Positions 49,087 to 60,600 of a stretch of 64,000 nt of DNA are shown piece by piece (position 1 is the first letter of the stretch; each line of letters opens with the position of its first letter). The notes below the pieces were generated by a model. The model was not told the origin of the DNA. It searched no databases and saw nothing but the letters and a program-made list of their open reading frames with translations. Source of the DNA: Tridacna crocea (lineage: Eukaryota; Mollusca; Bivalvia; Cardiida; Cardiidae); assembly GCA_943736015.1 (NCBI GenBank), contig OX031065.1:37772427-37836426 (forward strand), given 5' to 3'. A program made the translations under genes and the position numbers.

Positions 49087-49276
49087 TCCTTTAATCATTT
49101 GATTCTCGGAATGGATTTCCTTATTCTGTATTCAGCCATATGGAGGAGTATTGTGCAAGTGTATTTTAAGTAAAAGAAGTGTAAGAACAAAACCAGATGG
49201 AACATTTTAATGTGTTGACTGTTCATTAAAGCAACCATGGCTGCTTTAGTGCTTTGAGGTTGAAAGAAAATGTGAT
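49083..49276 (+). repeat. Direct duplication, right copy
   Basis: About 90 percent like the left copy by eye. Confidence 0.9.
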
Positions 49277-49301
49277 CTAAAAGGACTATATAGCCTGCAG
49301 T

Positions 49302-49552
49302 ACGCAAAAAGGGACATTCGGACATTTGCATAAAGTGTCATTTCAGATCATCCTGTGCAGTCTGTGCATGCTAATCTGAAATGACACTGTTTTTAGATAA
49401 CTTTCTGTTGTGCGTATGTATACCATTACTGTAGTACAAAATCTAATCTAGTTGTAAAGTGCCATCTTGGAATAGCCTTGCACTGACTGCACAAGCTAAT
49501 TCCATAGGGCACTTTACGCTGATGTTCAAACGCCCCTTTTTGCATGTTGCAA
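49302..49552. repeat. Element with two successive hairpins
   Basis: AGTGTCATTTCAGAT / ATCTGAAATGACACT, then GTAAAGTGCC / GGGCACTTTAC. The outer ends GCAAAAAGGGACATT and AACGCCCCTTTTTGC are also complementary. Confidence 0.8.
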
Positions 49553-50101
49553 GCCTTATGTTGTTGCCATTTTGAAAGTTATTTTCATGTATCTCATTCA
49601 GCAATTATAGCAGAATTTCTCTAAACAGTTGCTTCAAGTATTTACTTTTTGAATTTGAACTCTTTGATGATGAAGTCTTTAGAATGGAGGAAAAAGGTAT
49701 GGACCAATAATACACATGTGCCTGAATGAAAGGATTACAAATAAGAGCATGGAATATGGATATGAAAGTTCAGCATTAAGTGCTTTATTTTCACTGAAAA
49801 ATTTATAGTGGAAAAAGGGGCATTACTGTAAAAGTACCTTATTTGCCCCTGTTGTGGGAGTTGTCCCTTTTTGGTAGTTGACAACTTGTCCAACAAGTTT
49901 GAAGTAAACATCTTCAGTAATAACACAGATATTACATTATGTAAAAGGGTTTCACATGACACCAAAGACGACACAGATAACGGGGCTACCACAATAACTT
50001 GTCATTTTCTACAAAAACAGCAGAGCTAAACATGGCAATGGTGTACGTTAGAGCAACATTTCTCCATCTGACACAGTTTTATTGAATCTGATGAAGACTT
50101 G
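49553..50101. other. Intergenic; fragment of a dispersed repeat
   Basis: 49765-50035 resembles 62160-62660 (AAAAAGGGGCATTA and CTTGTCATTTTCT-CAAAAACAG), an unclassified repeat. Confidence 0.5.
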
Positions 50102-50298
50102 TTAACCCTGTACCTGACAAACATGAGTTTTTAATGACCCTAAAGGAAAAGCCCTTTGAAAACACTGCAGGAAAAGGAGTAAATGCAAATAACCAGTATG
50201 TTTCCCTATTCCAACAATGTTTTCTGTCCTAAAATAGACAAAATCCATCCCTTGTGCCACATATAATGTGATGTCTGAAAATACTTCCAGTTCTTTTC
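50102..50298 (+). repeat. Old A-type MITE
   Basis: Left arm TAATGACCCTAAAGGAAAAG; core eroded. Confidence 0.55.
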
Positions 50299-50474
50299 AT
50301 ATTGTAGAAAGTCTGAAAAAAATGTGTCTTCATCCTGGGAAATAATGAGGTAAATCTTCTCTCTTGAAATAGCAAGCAGTGCCTCTATGAGCTCTTGTGA
50401 GAGAAAAAAATCCCTCAAAAAGATGTCTACTTGTCAAAGTATTGCAAGTTCTACATTTACTCGTATGAAGAGTA

Positions 50475-50692
50475 ATCTCTCTACCACACAAGTTGAAGTT
50501 TTTTCTACCCCAAGTTGTGAGGCTTTTAAAAACATTGGGGGAATTGGTGAAAATGCTGGTATCCAACATTTGTCCTTTTCCCACAATGTTTCTACCCTTT
50601 CAAAGGAAACTTTGCGGTTTTAAGTTGCAATTTGTTAGTTTTCTGCAATTGCTGTCAGTTTGGACGATTTTAAAATTTTGTTTGGTTAAAAT
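50475..50692 (+). repeat. Old A-type MITE
   Basis: Core AAATGCTGGTATCCAACATT. Confidence 0.65.
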
Positions 50693-50781
50693 CTAATAAT
50701 TAATTTTACATAGTTGTGCATTTGAAGATACCTTTTAATCCGAGTTATGTTGATCCTTAGGGGAGGGTCTGTTGAAAACAG

Positions 50782-51010
50782 TTAACCCTTTGCTCCATAG
50801 ATACGCATTTCTGTGCATTTCTTGTAGGCGTCTTTGGAAAACATAGTGGCAAAAGGTGAAATTGCTCGTCACGAGCAATTTCACCGTTTGTCATAATGTT
50901 TTCTATGCTATCATAAGGTGTCATATACACATAAGAAATGGCTTCATCCTTGCTGTTATTTAGGGTCAATTAGAGATACCATAGAAATGCCTTATGGGGT
51001 AAAGTGTTAA
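50782..51010 (+). repeat. TTAA MITE, subfamily C
   Basis: Core ATTGCTCGTCACGAGCAAT; TTAA both ends. Confidence 0.92.
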
Positions 51011-51152
51011 GAAAAAGAAAGAAAGGCCAGTAACCTGCGTTTTCTTCTTTCTCTACAATGTTATCTACCTTGTCAATGATAAATCCTTTCTCATCTGCGA
51101 ATGCCTTCGATATGGAGCAGTCTAAAAGTTGGTTTTTGTTGAAAAGGGTTGA
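51011..51152 (+). repeat. A-type MITE, right two-thirds
   Basis: Starts just before the core (AGGCCAGTAACCTGCG); directly abuts the C copy. Confidence 0.6.
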
Positions 51153-51189
51153 GTAGTATATAGATCTGCCCTTTATTACTGGTTCTCCC

Positions 51190-51415
51190 TTAACCCTTTA
51201 CCACACAATCCCTACTTTTGATGACCCTGAGAAAGAGGCCTATAGAAAACATTGTGGGAAAAGGAGAAAATGCTGGTAACCAGCATTTTCTCCTTTTCCC
51301 ACAATGTTTTCTAACCTTCACAAAACAAAATTTCAAATTTTCAGTCACTTTATTTTGTCCTCTGCAAAGGCTTTCGATTTGGACAAGCCTAAAATGTTGT
51401 TTGGTAACGAGTTAC
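51190..51415 (+). repeat. TTAA MITE, subfamily A
   Basis: Perfect core; right end mutated to GAGTTAC. Confidence 0.92.
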
Positions 51416-52227
51416 AGTAAATCAGACATTTTACCTGTCCTTGCATAGGGGTCTAAATCCTCTTCATACCTAATGCAGTTGTTCACACACCGTGTTTGGA
51501 TGGGTAAGTGTTCATTGGAATGTGTTGAAATGGATTTACTCAAACCATCCATTCTAGACTCCCGAGCAACAGACATATAGTGAAACAAGTGCATTGCATT
51601 TACAGCCATTATCTCCAGCTAGATGGTATTCTGCAAGTACTTGTCTAATTTGGGCATCCTGCATACAGAACCAAACCACTTTTTCACGTGACAAGCGTTA
51701 CTTTAAATTTCAAACTTAAATGTTTACTCAATAAAATGCTAACCTGGTGCAATTCATTCAGCTATGATCAGCAGTTTAGAATAACCTGGAGCTAAAACAG
51801 GCCTGAGTTTTCCTCAAACGTATTGATAAAAGCCACTTTCTCCATTGCTACTTAATAGCACGTAATACTGCATTCTCCCTGATGGCAGGGAGAGGAGTGA
51901 GGTGTCATACATGACGGGTCGAATCTTCAAAGAATATGACATGTGCAGACAACGATTTACAGCTTGTGTACTCTTTGCACCCTCTATTTTCAGTTAGCCT
52001 GGCAGTTTTCAAAGATGTTGAGTTATTGTTGTATCCCTGGTGCTGTCTGCATCATGTAAAAACTTATTTTTCAAAATCTTTGAAATTTTATGATACGTCT
52101 TATAACTGAAGACATTTAATTCAAATTCTGGCAAGTTGTTGACTTTCTAGTGGGGAACCCATACAACATGGGGCAGATAACAGAAGTATTTTTGACTTCC
52201 AATTGTCACCGCAAATCAAGCGACTGA
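51416..52227. other. Intergenic, nothing assigned
   Basis: Contains a CACGTGAC E-box near 51686 and a minus-strand frame at 51412-51609 that was not recognised. Confidence 0.4.
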
Positions 52228-52256
52228 AGCTGATTGATTGATTGATTGTATGGTGT
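52228..52256 (-). repeat. SINE tail split from its body by a MITE
   Basis: TGATTGATTGATTGTATGGT is a reversed AATC tail; the body resumes at 52484. Confidence 0.75.
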
Positions 52257-52483
52257 TTAACCTTTTACCCGATATGCCAATTTGAGGCTCTTCCATTTCA
52301 GCAGCAAATAAAGATATGTCAAAAATATGGATAAATGAGGATACAAATATCTGACTGAGTGAAAAACATTGTGGGAAAAGGAGAAATTGCATGTTACGAG
52401 CAATTTCTCCTTTTCCTACAATGTTTTCAAAAGCCGTCTGTTGTTGATACGTCAAAATGAGTATTTATGGAGTAAAGGGTTAA
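52257..52483 (-). repeat. TTAA MITE, C-type arm with B-like core, inserted in a SINE
   Basis: Core GAAATTGCATGTTACGAGC; right end TATGGAGTAAAGGGTTAA is C-type. Confidence 0.9.
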
Positions 52484-52795
52484 TGCCATTTTCAACACTA
52501 TTTCAGTTATATCATACCACACAGTGCACCAATCCATGCTTTCCTGAAGGCTCTTTGACCAGTACGCCACACAATCTGCTTTCCAAGCCACTGGCTGCTT
52601 TTCTACATAATCAATCATTGACACAAAGGTCAGCGGTGGGAGAGGAATGAATGAATCCTGTTGCAGTGACTATCATCTATCCTTGGTCGGAAATTTGCAA
52701 AGCCAGGGTTCATAGCTAGGGATCAAACCCTCAACACACTGTTCTCTAGTCCTTAACATCACCGACAGACCTACGGGGGATTGGCCGAACTGCAG
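52484..52795 (-). repeat. tRNA-SINE body
   Basis: Minus strand: A-box-like TAGGTCTGTCGGTGATG, B box GAGGGTTTGATCCC, core TAGTCACTGCAACAGGATTC. Confidence 0.8.
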
Positions 52796-52971
52796 CAGAG
52801 TGCTGGCACCTGCAAGCAGCACTGATAACCATTAATATCAACAGATGCACAAAGAATTTAACTTTTTTTAGATCTCTTGAATTTTCTAAAACAATATAGA
52901 CCATAATATCTTAACCTATGAACAAATAATGTTTGCATCAGCGAGCCAACAGGGACAGCCCTCCTTTTTGC

Positions 52972-53108
52972 TTAACTCATTATTAAACAACAAAATTTTA
53001 GGGTTTGTCCAAATCGAAAGCATTTGCAGACGACAAAATAAAAGTGGCTGAAAATTTGAAAGACTTCTCAGGGTCGTCAAAAGTAGGAAATGTGTGGTAA
53101 TGGGTTAA
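52972..53108 (-). repeat. TTAA MITE, subfamily A, core cleanly missing
   Basis: Left arm to GAAAATTTGAAA joins directly to GACTTCTCAGGGTCGTC; the whole palindrome is gone but both TTAA ends remain. Confidence 0.9.
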
Positions 53109-53416
53109 ACCATTTTGCTACATAATCCTCATCTTCCCAAGGACAACTATCACAGCTTTACTCTATTCATCCTTGCCTGATCAAGCCCAATTGTAGTCCT
53201 GGAAATACACTTAATTATTCATTGTGGCCTGTTGAAAAGTACCATTCCAATAATGTGTTACATATTTTCATATACATATTCTCCTCTTCCCAGAATGTTT
53301 TTAGAGCAACATTTTACTTGTCTGTAAACTCTTAATACTTCATCTTCTTGTAGAGAGAGCATATCGTTGGGAATCCATAGAAAAGAAGAACAAAAATTTG
53401 TGAGACTGTTATCATT

Positions 53417-53645
53417 TATCCCATTACCACTCAATCCCTACTTTTGACGCCCCTGAGAAAGAAACATTTAGAAAACATGGTGGGAAAAGGAGAAAATGCT
53501 GGTAACCAGCATTTTCTCCTTTTCCCACAATGTTTTCTGCCCTTCACAAAACAAATTTCAAATTTTCAGTCACTTTTATTTTGTCGTCTGCAAATGCTTT
53601 CAATCTAGACAAGTCTATAATATTGCTGTTTGGTAATGAGTCAAT
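53417..53645 (+). repeat. TTAA MITE, subfamily A
   Basis: Perfect core; termini decayed (TTTATCCC, GAGTCAA). Confidence 0.9.
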
Positions 53646-53841
53646 AACTTGGATGAGAGATGGATCAGTAACAATATGACATGAATAAAAACATTTTTTT
53701 ACAAACTTACAATAATTCATGGCATAAAAGCTGTAGAAAATTTACAGAGTACAATGAACTACTTTGGTCTTTGTCTACATGTTTTACCAGAGCTCCACAT
53801 CAGAGGGAGTGATGGTATTCTTATTTCATTATTTCTCATCC

Positions 53842-53906
53842 AAACCCTAATTTGAGGGTACTCATTAGAATTGCCCTGACACCACAATTCTAATGAGTAA
53901 CCAAAT
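53842..53906. repeat. Short inverted pair
   Basis: ACTCATTAGAATTG and CAATTCTAATGAGT around an eleven-base spacer. Confidence 0.8.
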
Positions 53907-53941
53907 CATACATGGTGATTCATAATATCTGATACAGTTTC

Positions 53942-54181
53942 AACTCTTTTTGATTACCAAACAACAAATTTTTAGGTCAAAATTTAGTCCGAATCGAAAG
54001 CATATGCAGATGACAAAGTAAAAGTGACTGAAAATTTGAAATTTGTCTGGTGAAGAGTAGAAAACATTGTGGGAAAAGGAGAAAATGCCGGTCAACAACA
54101 TTTTCTCCTTTTCCCACAATGTTTTCTAAATACTTCTTTCTCAGGGTCGTCAAAAGTAGGGATTGTGTGGTAATGGGTTAA
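53942..54181 (-). repeat. TTAA MITE, subfamily A
   Basis: Core GCCGGTCAACAAC; short insertion in the left arm. Confidence 0.85.
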
Positions 54182-54806
54182 TATTATTTTTCTGCCTGCA
54201 CATTTTCCGTAAAGGTGGCAAAAACTTGTTCTTCAGCAATGTCAATTAACTTAATACTGTTAAAGTCTCAAAACCAATTTCACAAAAGAAAGGTCCAATC
54301 ACACCACTGTAACTTTAAGCTGCCCATGTGGTAAATTTTCATAATGCAGAAGGCTTCCATAATATCCAATACAGCACCTTCATTATTGTTGTGGTGCATT
54401 AAATTTGCGGAAAAACATTAAAAATATCGGGACTGTGTAGTATGTGAATTTCTTGTAGGGACACTTGAAAGACGTATACACCTAACCCAAACACTGTTGG
54501 AGAGTTGAAAAAAGCTGTTTGTCGAAAGATGTGAAAATAAGCCTAGAAATGTATTCACCAGTGATTGAAAACTTTCAGAACATACTTGAAGTCACAAAAG
54601 CCAAAAATGAACGTCATATAGAGTGTATCATATAAATGTAGTTGAAACTATATCAGATATTATGAATCACCCTATACCTTTAGTTGAATATATTTTCAAT
54701 TTTGAAATCAAATCACTCCATCTATCTGAAGCTCTGTATTTATCTTTGATCCACACTTTAATAAACCCATTACAGTATGTGTTACTTTAGATGCAACATT
54801 TATTAC

Positions 54807-55013
54807 TTATTACTACATAGCAAAATTTTAGACATATCCAAACTGAAGTATTTGCAGACAACAAATTCATCCTGGTTCTACCGTCGGAATTTGTCTTGGA
54901 AAGAGTACAAAATATTGTAGAAAAAGGAGAAACTGCTAATTACCAGCATTTTCTTCTTCCCCCAGATTGATTTAGGGTCACTAAAACACAATACCCTTCG
55001 ATACAGGGTTAAA
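54807..55013 (-). repeat. Old A-type MITE
   Basis: Core CTGCTAATTACCAGC; right arm shortened. Confidence 0.7.
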
Positions 55014-56436
55014 AGCAAACATGACATTGAAAACGATTTACTTCTTTGAAATGTTATCTCCCGCCAAAAAGACTTTTTCTAAATACAGAAACATATAAGA
55101 GGTATCCTGTTTCGCATATACATGTGACCTTTTTGCCACTGTTCCACAGTGAAGTTATACATTAATCCCCATTTTCCATGGCATGGTATTTCATTAATAT
55201 AAAAAAAAATACTGATCATTTCTGGTTCACTGTGGAACTTCAAGTCTGTCAACATAATTATGAAATTTTGTATTGTGGGTAAAAAGAGACACTGATCCAT
55301 AATGGAAATATAAATCAAGCAACCTTTGTCCACGTCACAGCATTGAAAAATAATGAAGAGAATTTATTGGCTGACTATCATAAACACATGAGTGAAGTTT
55401 CATCGACTTTCACCCTCTACTTCACAAGATATGTCAAGAAGCATGAACAGATCAACAGACCAATAGTCAATGCAAAATCTATCACCTTGACATCAGCAGT
55501 GGATAAAAAAAAAACATTCAAAGGAAGATACTTCTATATCCTTTATGACTGATACCAAAAACACTTCGGGAAAAGGTGATACTGCTTGTCACAAGAAACT
55601 TCTCTTTTTCCAAGGACATTTCTAAAATATATACTGCAGGACAATGTCAGTAATTGTACAAGTTAGGCCATGATTGAACCATGCATACTAAATGTACATA
55701 TTATTACAAAATCAGCCAGCAAACATTTAGTCACTATACAAGTCCCATTATGAAATGAAAAATAATCCTCTTAAAGAGATCCACCTTTCACATGATGTCC
55801 CCTTAAAATACCAGGGGAGGGGGTGTATAAAATTTGATGATACACTGAACTTCGGGATTTCAACCAAATTTTAAGGTAATCAGCTTTTCAAATTTTTTGT
55901 TCTAAATTCTACTGATGATCTACTCATCATATTCTAGCTAAACTATGCCCATATTTGATCATACCATAATTCAGTTGTCATAGGAATTCACATTCTTTAA
56001 AACTTTCAACCACTCAATATATCTGAGATTTAACATTGTGTCAAAGACCATATTCGATCTAATTCATGACATCATGAGTGTAACTGAAATATTTAGAACC
56101 TAGGGTAAAAATGCCAACATATCATTTTAAATTGAAAATGAAACCCGAATCGCACAAATAGAGACTATTACAAACGAAAAATTCTTTTACATCCAACACT
56201 GCCCAAAAATTCAAATGCAACAATTCACAGTCCGAAATTTCAACAGTTTCCGAAATTTCAACAGTTTTAGATGAAGCATGCGAGAAGAATTTTGAATTGT
56301 CAGATATGAAATTCTACAGAGATCTCCCCCAGTTTTGTTTAGATCTCTAGGACTTACTTTATCTTTCAGGAATTATGTAACTAGTATCTAACATCTGTTT
56401 GATTGCCTAAGTCCTAAGCCAAATCTGTTTTGAGGT
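55014..56436. other. Intergenic, no gene recognised
   Basis: A degraded C-like MITE core lies at 55556-55625 (GATACTGCTTGTCACAAG). The rest is AT-rich and featureless. Confidence 0.5.
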
Positions 56437-56665
56437 CTAACCCTTCACCAAACAACAAACTTTTAGACTGGTCCAAATTGAAATAATTTGCAGATGACAA
56501 AATAAATGTAAACCAAAAACTGAAATCTGATTGTGAAAGGGTAGAAAACATTGTGGGAAAAGGATAAAATGCCGGTTACCAGCATTTTCTCCTTTTCCCA
56601 CAATGTTTTCAAAGGCTTTCTTTCTCAGGGTCGTTAAAAGTCAGGATTGTATGGTAAAGATTTAA
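56437..56665 (-). repeat. TTAA MITE, subfamily A
   Basis: Core GCCGGTTACCAGC; right TTAA intact. Confidence 0.9.
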
Positions 56666-56967
56666 GTCTGATTGTGAAGAAAATGCATGTTCCTGTGGAT
56701 CAACAGAAGGTGTGTACACCACTTTTAAAAAAAAATATTTACAAAAACAATTGAGATCAAATTGTGCTAAAATATGTATCCTACTAGTACTGGTACCTCA
56801 TACAATTTTCCTGTATCTTATTGCACTATTCCTCAATTAGTATCCTACAGCTATTATTGATACTTGTAATACTTGTCCCAGTTTCTAAGATGGCTGTAAC
56901 ATAACTGTTACAGAAAATGTTTCTAAAACCTAGGACAGTAGGATTATTCAAAGAATGTACTTGTACA

Positions 56968-56973
56968 TTTATT
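56968..56973 (-). terminator. Candidate polyadenylation signal of RBM39
   Basis: AATAAA on the minus strand about 470 bases after the stop; other weak candidates exist. Confidence 0.35.
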
Positions 56974-57442
56974 TACATTATTACTGAAAATGATTTACAA
57001 CAATTCATCAATACTAGTATGATTCTCCCTGAAAAGTCTCACAGTAACAAATTATAAAATGAAGTCTTTAAATCTGTGCATGTTTTATGAAGAAAAACCT
57101 AAGCATCACACTTAACAAATCTACCTACTATGGTAACATGTGTCAACAAAGCATTTTTCTAGTATCGTGGACCGACCCCTCGTAATCAGTGTTACAGCGT
57201 ATTTTCCCTGATAGCTCAATTTGATATCCCATGGGAAAACACAAGCAGCTGTCTTAAGAGTTGTCTCTTTGTTAACCCTTACACTATTACTCTCTCTCTC
57301 TCCTTAACATCAGCTATTGAATTTCTGCAGCAAATGTAGATAAGAGAGCACATTTTCTCACATGTAACAACATGCTTAACTTGAAAGTTACCCACAATGT
57401 CCATGTGTAATACTTTTCAGTCAAAAGTCATAAATAAATCCA

Positions 57443-57609
57443 TTATCTGACCATGCCAGTACCACTGTTCATAAATCCATTTTGTGATGAAAATGCACTC
57501 ATTCCCAGAGTTTGTGTAGAAGGTAATAGTAGCTGATTGGCTCTCTGTGCCTCAGGAAACAAGTTATGGTAGTTTGGTAATGGTACATACGCTGCTGTGA
57601 TTACTTTTC
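57443..57609 (-). CDS. RBM39: RBM39 last coding exon
   Basis: Acceptor TTTTTCAG, phase 1 in, stop at 57443-57445. KVITAAYVPLPNYHNLFPEA is followed by a Ser/Gly/Met-rich tail ending NSGTGMVR. Confidence 0.93.
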
Positions 57610-60600
57610 CTGAAAAATACAAAAAAGCTTTGTACTTTCCCTTTAGAAAGCAAATCATTACCGAAAACAACAAATTAAACTGACTCAAAACATGATACTA
57701 TTCTTTGAAATGGTAGAAAACATGGGAAAAGAGAAAATGCTGGTTACATTTCTCCTCTTCCAAGAATATCATCAAAAGCTCAGTCTCAAATCAGTAAATG
57801 ACAATTCCACAAACTGTGGGGAATTTTTTGCTTCAATTTCGGTGTATGTACACCTGCCCTCCAACAAATTATTTGAACTCTCACATTTAGCCAAAGACTT
57901 CAATAACAAATCAGGTTTGTTTTACAAATTCTTGGTACTATACACAAAGTAAATTTGATAATTCTAACTTCTATACAATTTGCTGGAAAGAATGAAGAGA
58001 ACTTGGTAGTTAATATAAATGAGAAGATGGAACAAAAATGATACTATTGCTTCTTGTTAGATGTAAGAGGCAGATTTAACTTATTTCTCATAACTTCAGA
58101 TTCAAGTCATGCAAGAAGTGTACTATTAACCTTCGATAAGAATCCAGATTTTATGAATATGAAAATTGAAAGCATTTGCAGACAAGCAGACGATAAAGTA
58201 AATGTGACTCAAAATTGAAATTTGTTTTTGGGAAGGGTAGAAAAATTTGTGGGAAAAGTAGAAAATGCTGGTTACCAGCATTTTCTTCTTTTCTCAGTGT
58301 TTTCATAAGGTTTTTTTCTCAGTGTCGTTAAAGTCAGGATTGTGTGGTAAAGGGTTAAGCCACCATTCAATAGTTGCCTGTAAGAGCATGCAATATTGAC
58401 TTTTCTGAAATTTTGTTATCCTTTATAAGCTTAAAAGTATTTCTCTTACCTCCAAAATACCGCCCATGAAGGGAGTTCACTGAAGCTACCGCTGCTGCTA
58501 TTGTTGGACATTTGACGTACACATTGCCCTGTGGTGATGCTTTGTCCACATACAGATGTAACACACCACCATGTTTGCTACATTCTTCAATCACATCATC
58601 TCTGATCTCCTGGTCCCAGTTTGTCTTAGACTCTCTGAAAAACATTCATACTACCATGATCTCCATCACCACAAAATGATTAACTCTTTGCCAAACGACA
58701 ATATTTTAGGCTTGTCCAAATCGAAAGCATTTGCAGATGACAAAATAAAAGTGACTGAAAATTTGAAATTTGTTTAAGGATGGGTGGCAAACATTGTGGG
58801 AAAAGGAGAAAATGCTAGATACCAGCATTTTGTCCTTTTCCCACAATGTTTATTAAAGGCTTCTTTCTCAGGGTCGTCAAAAGTAGGGACTGTGTGGTAA
58901 TGGGTAAAGCAGCTTTATCGAAGTGATGAAATTACAGTTACGTATACTGCATTTTTTTAAGGAGATCAACAAATACATAGAAGCATTTATGGGATGATGC
59001 AGATCAATTAATTATACATTTTTTGGTTTAAAACATTTTAGTATACTTCATTTGACAGACAAGTTATTGCAATGTATTCTCTCCTGATTCTGCTTCCCAA
59101 GAACCACACCAGTGCTTTTTCTCATTTCCCAGACACCACCAAGAATTGCATCTCATTATTTATAGTAACCTTTGCCAAGTTATTTGCCATTAACTCTTTA
59201 CCACTCAATCCCGACTTTTAGCGACCCTGAGGAAGAAATCCCTTGAAAACGTGGGAAAAGGGGAAAATGATGGTAACCAGCATTTTCTCCTTTCCCCGCA
59301 ATGTTTTCTACCCTTTCCAAATCAATTTTCAATTTCTGATTCACATTTGTCGTCTGCAAATGCTTTCAATTTGGACAATTTGGTAAAGAGTTAAGTAATT
59401 CTCTCTAACTGTAAAGATCAAGATAATACCAAACAAAACATGTAGACTGATCTTGAAAAAGACCTTTCCACCATTCTCTAAATTCCAAACACAACCCAGG
59501 AACTCCTATTGTTTGCAATGGTATCACAATTCCAGACCAGGGAAAATTTAATTTTTTTGTTTTGAGAAGGTAAGTTTCAAAATATATCATACAAACTCAA
59601 CATGGACAAAGAAGCCAGGTGTTTGTTACCAGTATATTTTTTTTTGCATTTTCCCAAGTTTTCAATGTATCTTCCTCAGGCTTGAAATTTGGGTTCAGAA
59701 ATCTAGGTGCTGGTAACCAGTACCTTCTGATTCTTCCCAGAATGCTTTCATTGTATTCCGGCTAAAAACTTAGACTTAGGAATGTTCAGTAAAGTGTTAA
59801 CCCTTTCCCAAACAAGCCCTGGTTTTTATGTGTCTGCAGTAAAAGTCTTTTGAAAACACTGTGGGAAAAGGAGAAATTGCTCATAACGAGCAATTTCTCC
59901 TTTTCCCACAGTGTTTTCTTCTCTTTTTGAGAACTTTCTGCCATTTTCTCCAAATCTAAAATTGTCGTCTGCAAACTCTTTTGGTCCAGAAGGGTCCAAA
60001 ATTTGTCATTTGAGAACGTGTTAACTACTGATAGTTTTGAAATTTTTCTACCTGTAAAAGAGTTAACTTACATAGTGGCATCGAACATGTTGGACAACAG
60101 GAAACACTGTGTAGCTATAGGTGGAGCTTGACTGGTGGAAGCTGGGACCTGAGGTTTAGCAACAGGAGCAGTGGTGGCCGATACCCCCTGTAATGCTAGT
60201 GACTTTGCAGCGTAGTCAGGAATTTCAAAACCTGTGCCTGTAAACAGAAAAAATAATTATAGGGTATACATCTGTTTATTGTTTACCTTTTATAGACATG
60301 AAGTAAGGCTGAATAACAAGGTTTTGTGGACAATAAGTAAGGCTAAATAATAAAAGCTTTAACATATAGATCTACACAGTAACAGATATATACTCTCCAA
60401 TACAATCCACTATACCCAACTCTGCAATTGAAATTCAACATTGTCAAACAAATTAAGCAGGTAAAACTTGCCTTTAAACCATAAAACTAAGCTCTCCATT
60501 TAACCCATTACCACACAATCCCAAATTTTGACGACCCTGAGAAAGAAGCCTTTAGAAAACATTGTGGGAAAAGGAGAAAATGCTTGTAACCAGCACTTTC

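Noticed and set aside
51412-51609. Minus-strand frame starting MAVNAMHLFHYMSVARES
   Set aside because: It has a possible donor and a nearby E-box, but no recognisable family and no partner exon; kept only as an unassigned note.
55343-55552. Plus-strand 69-codon frame between the genes
   Set aside because: No homology, splice context or promoter; consistent with chance in AT-rich DNA.
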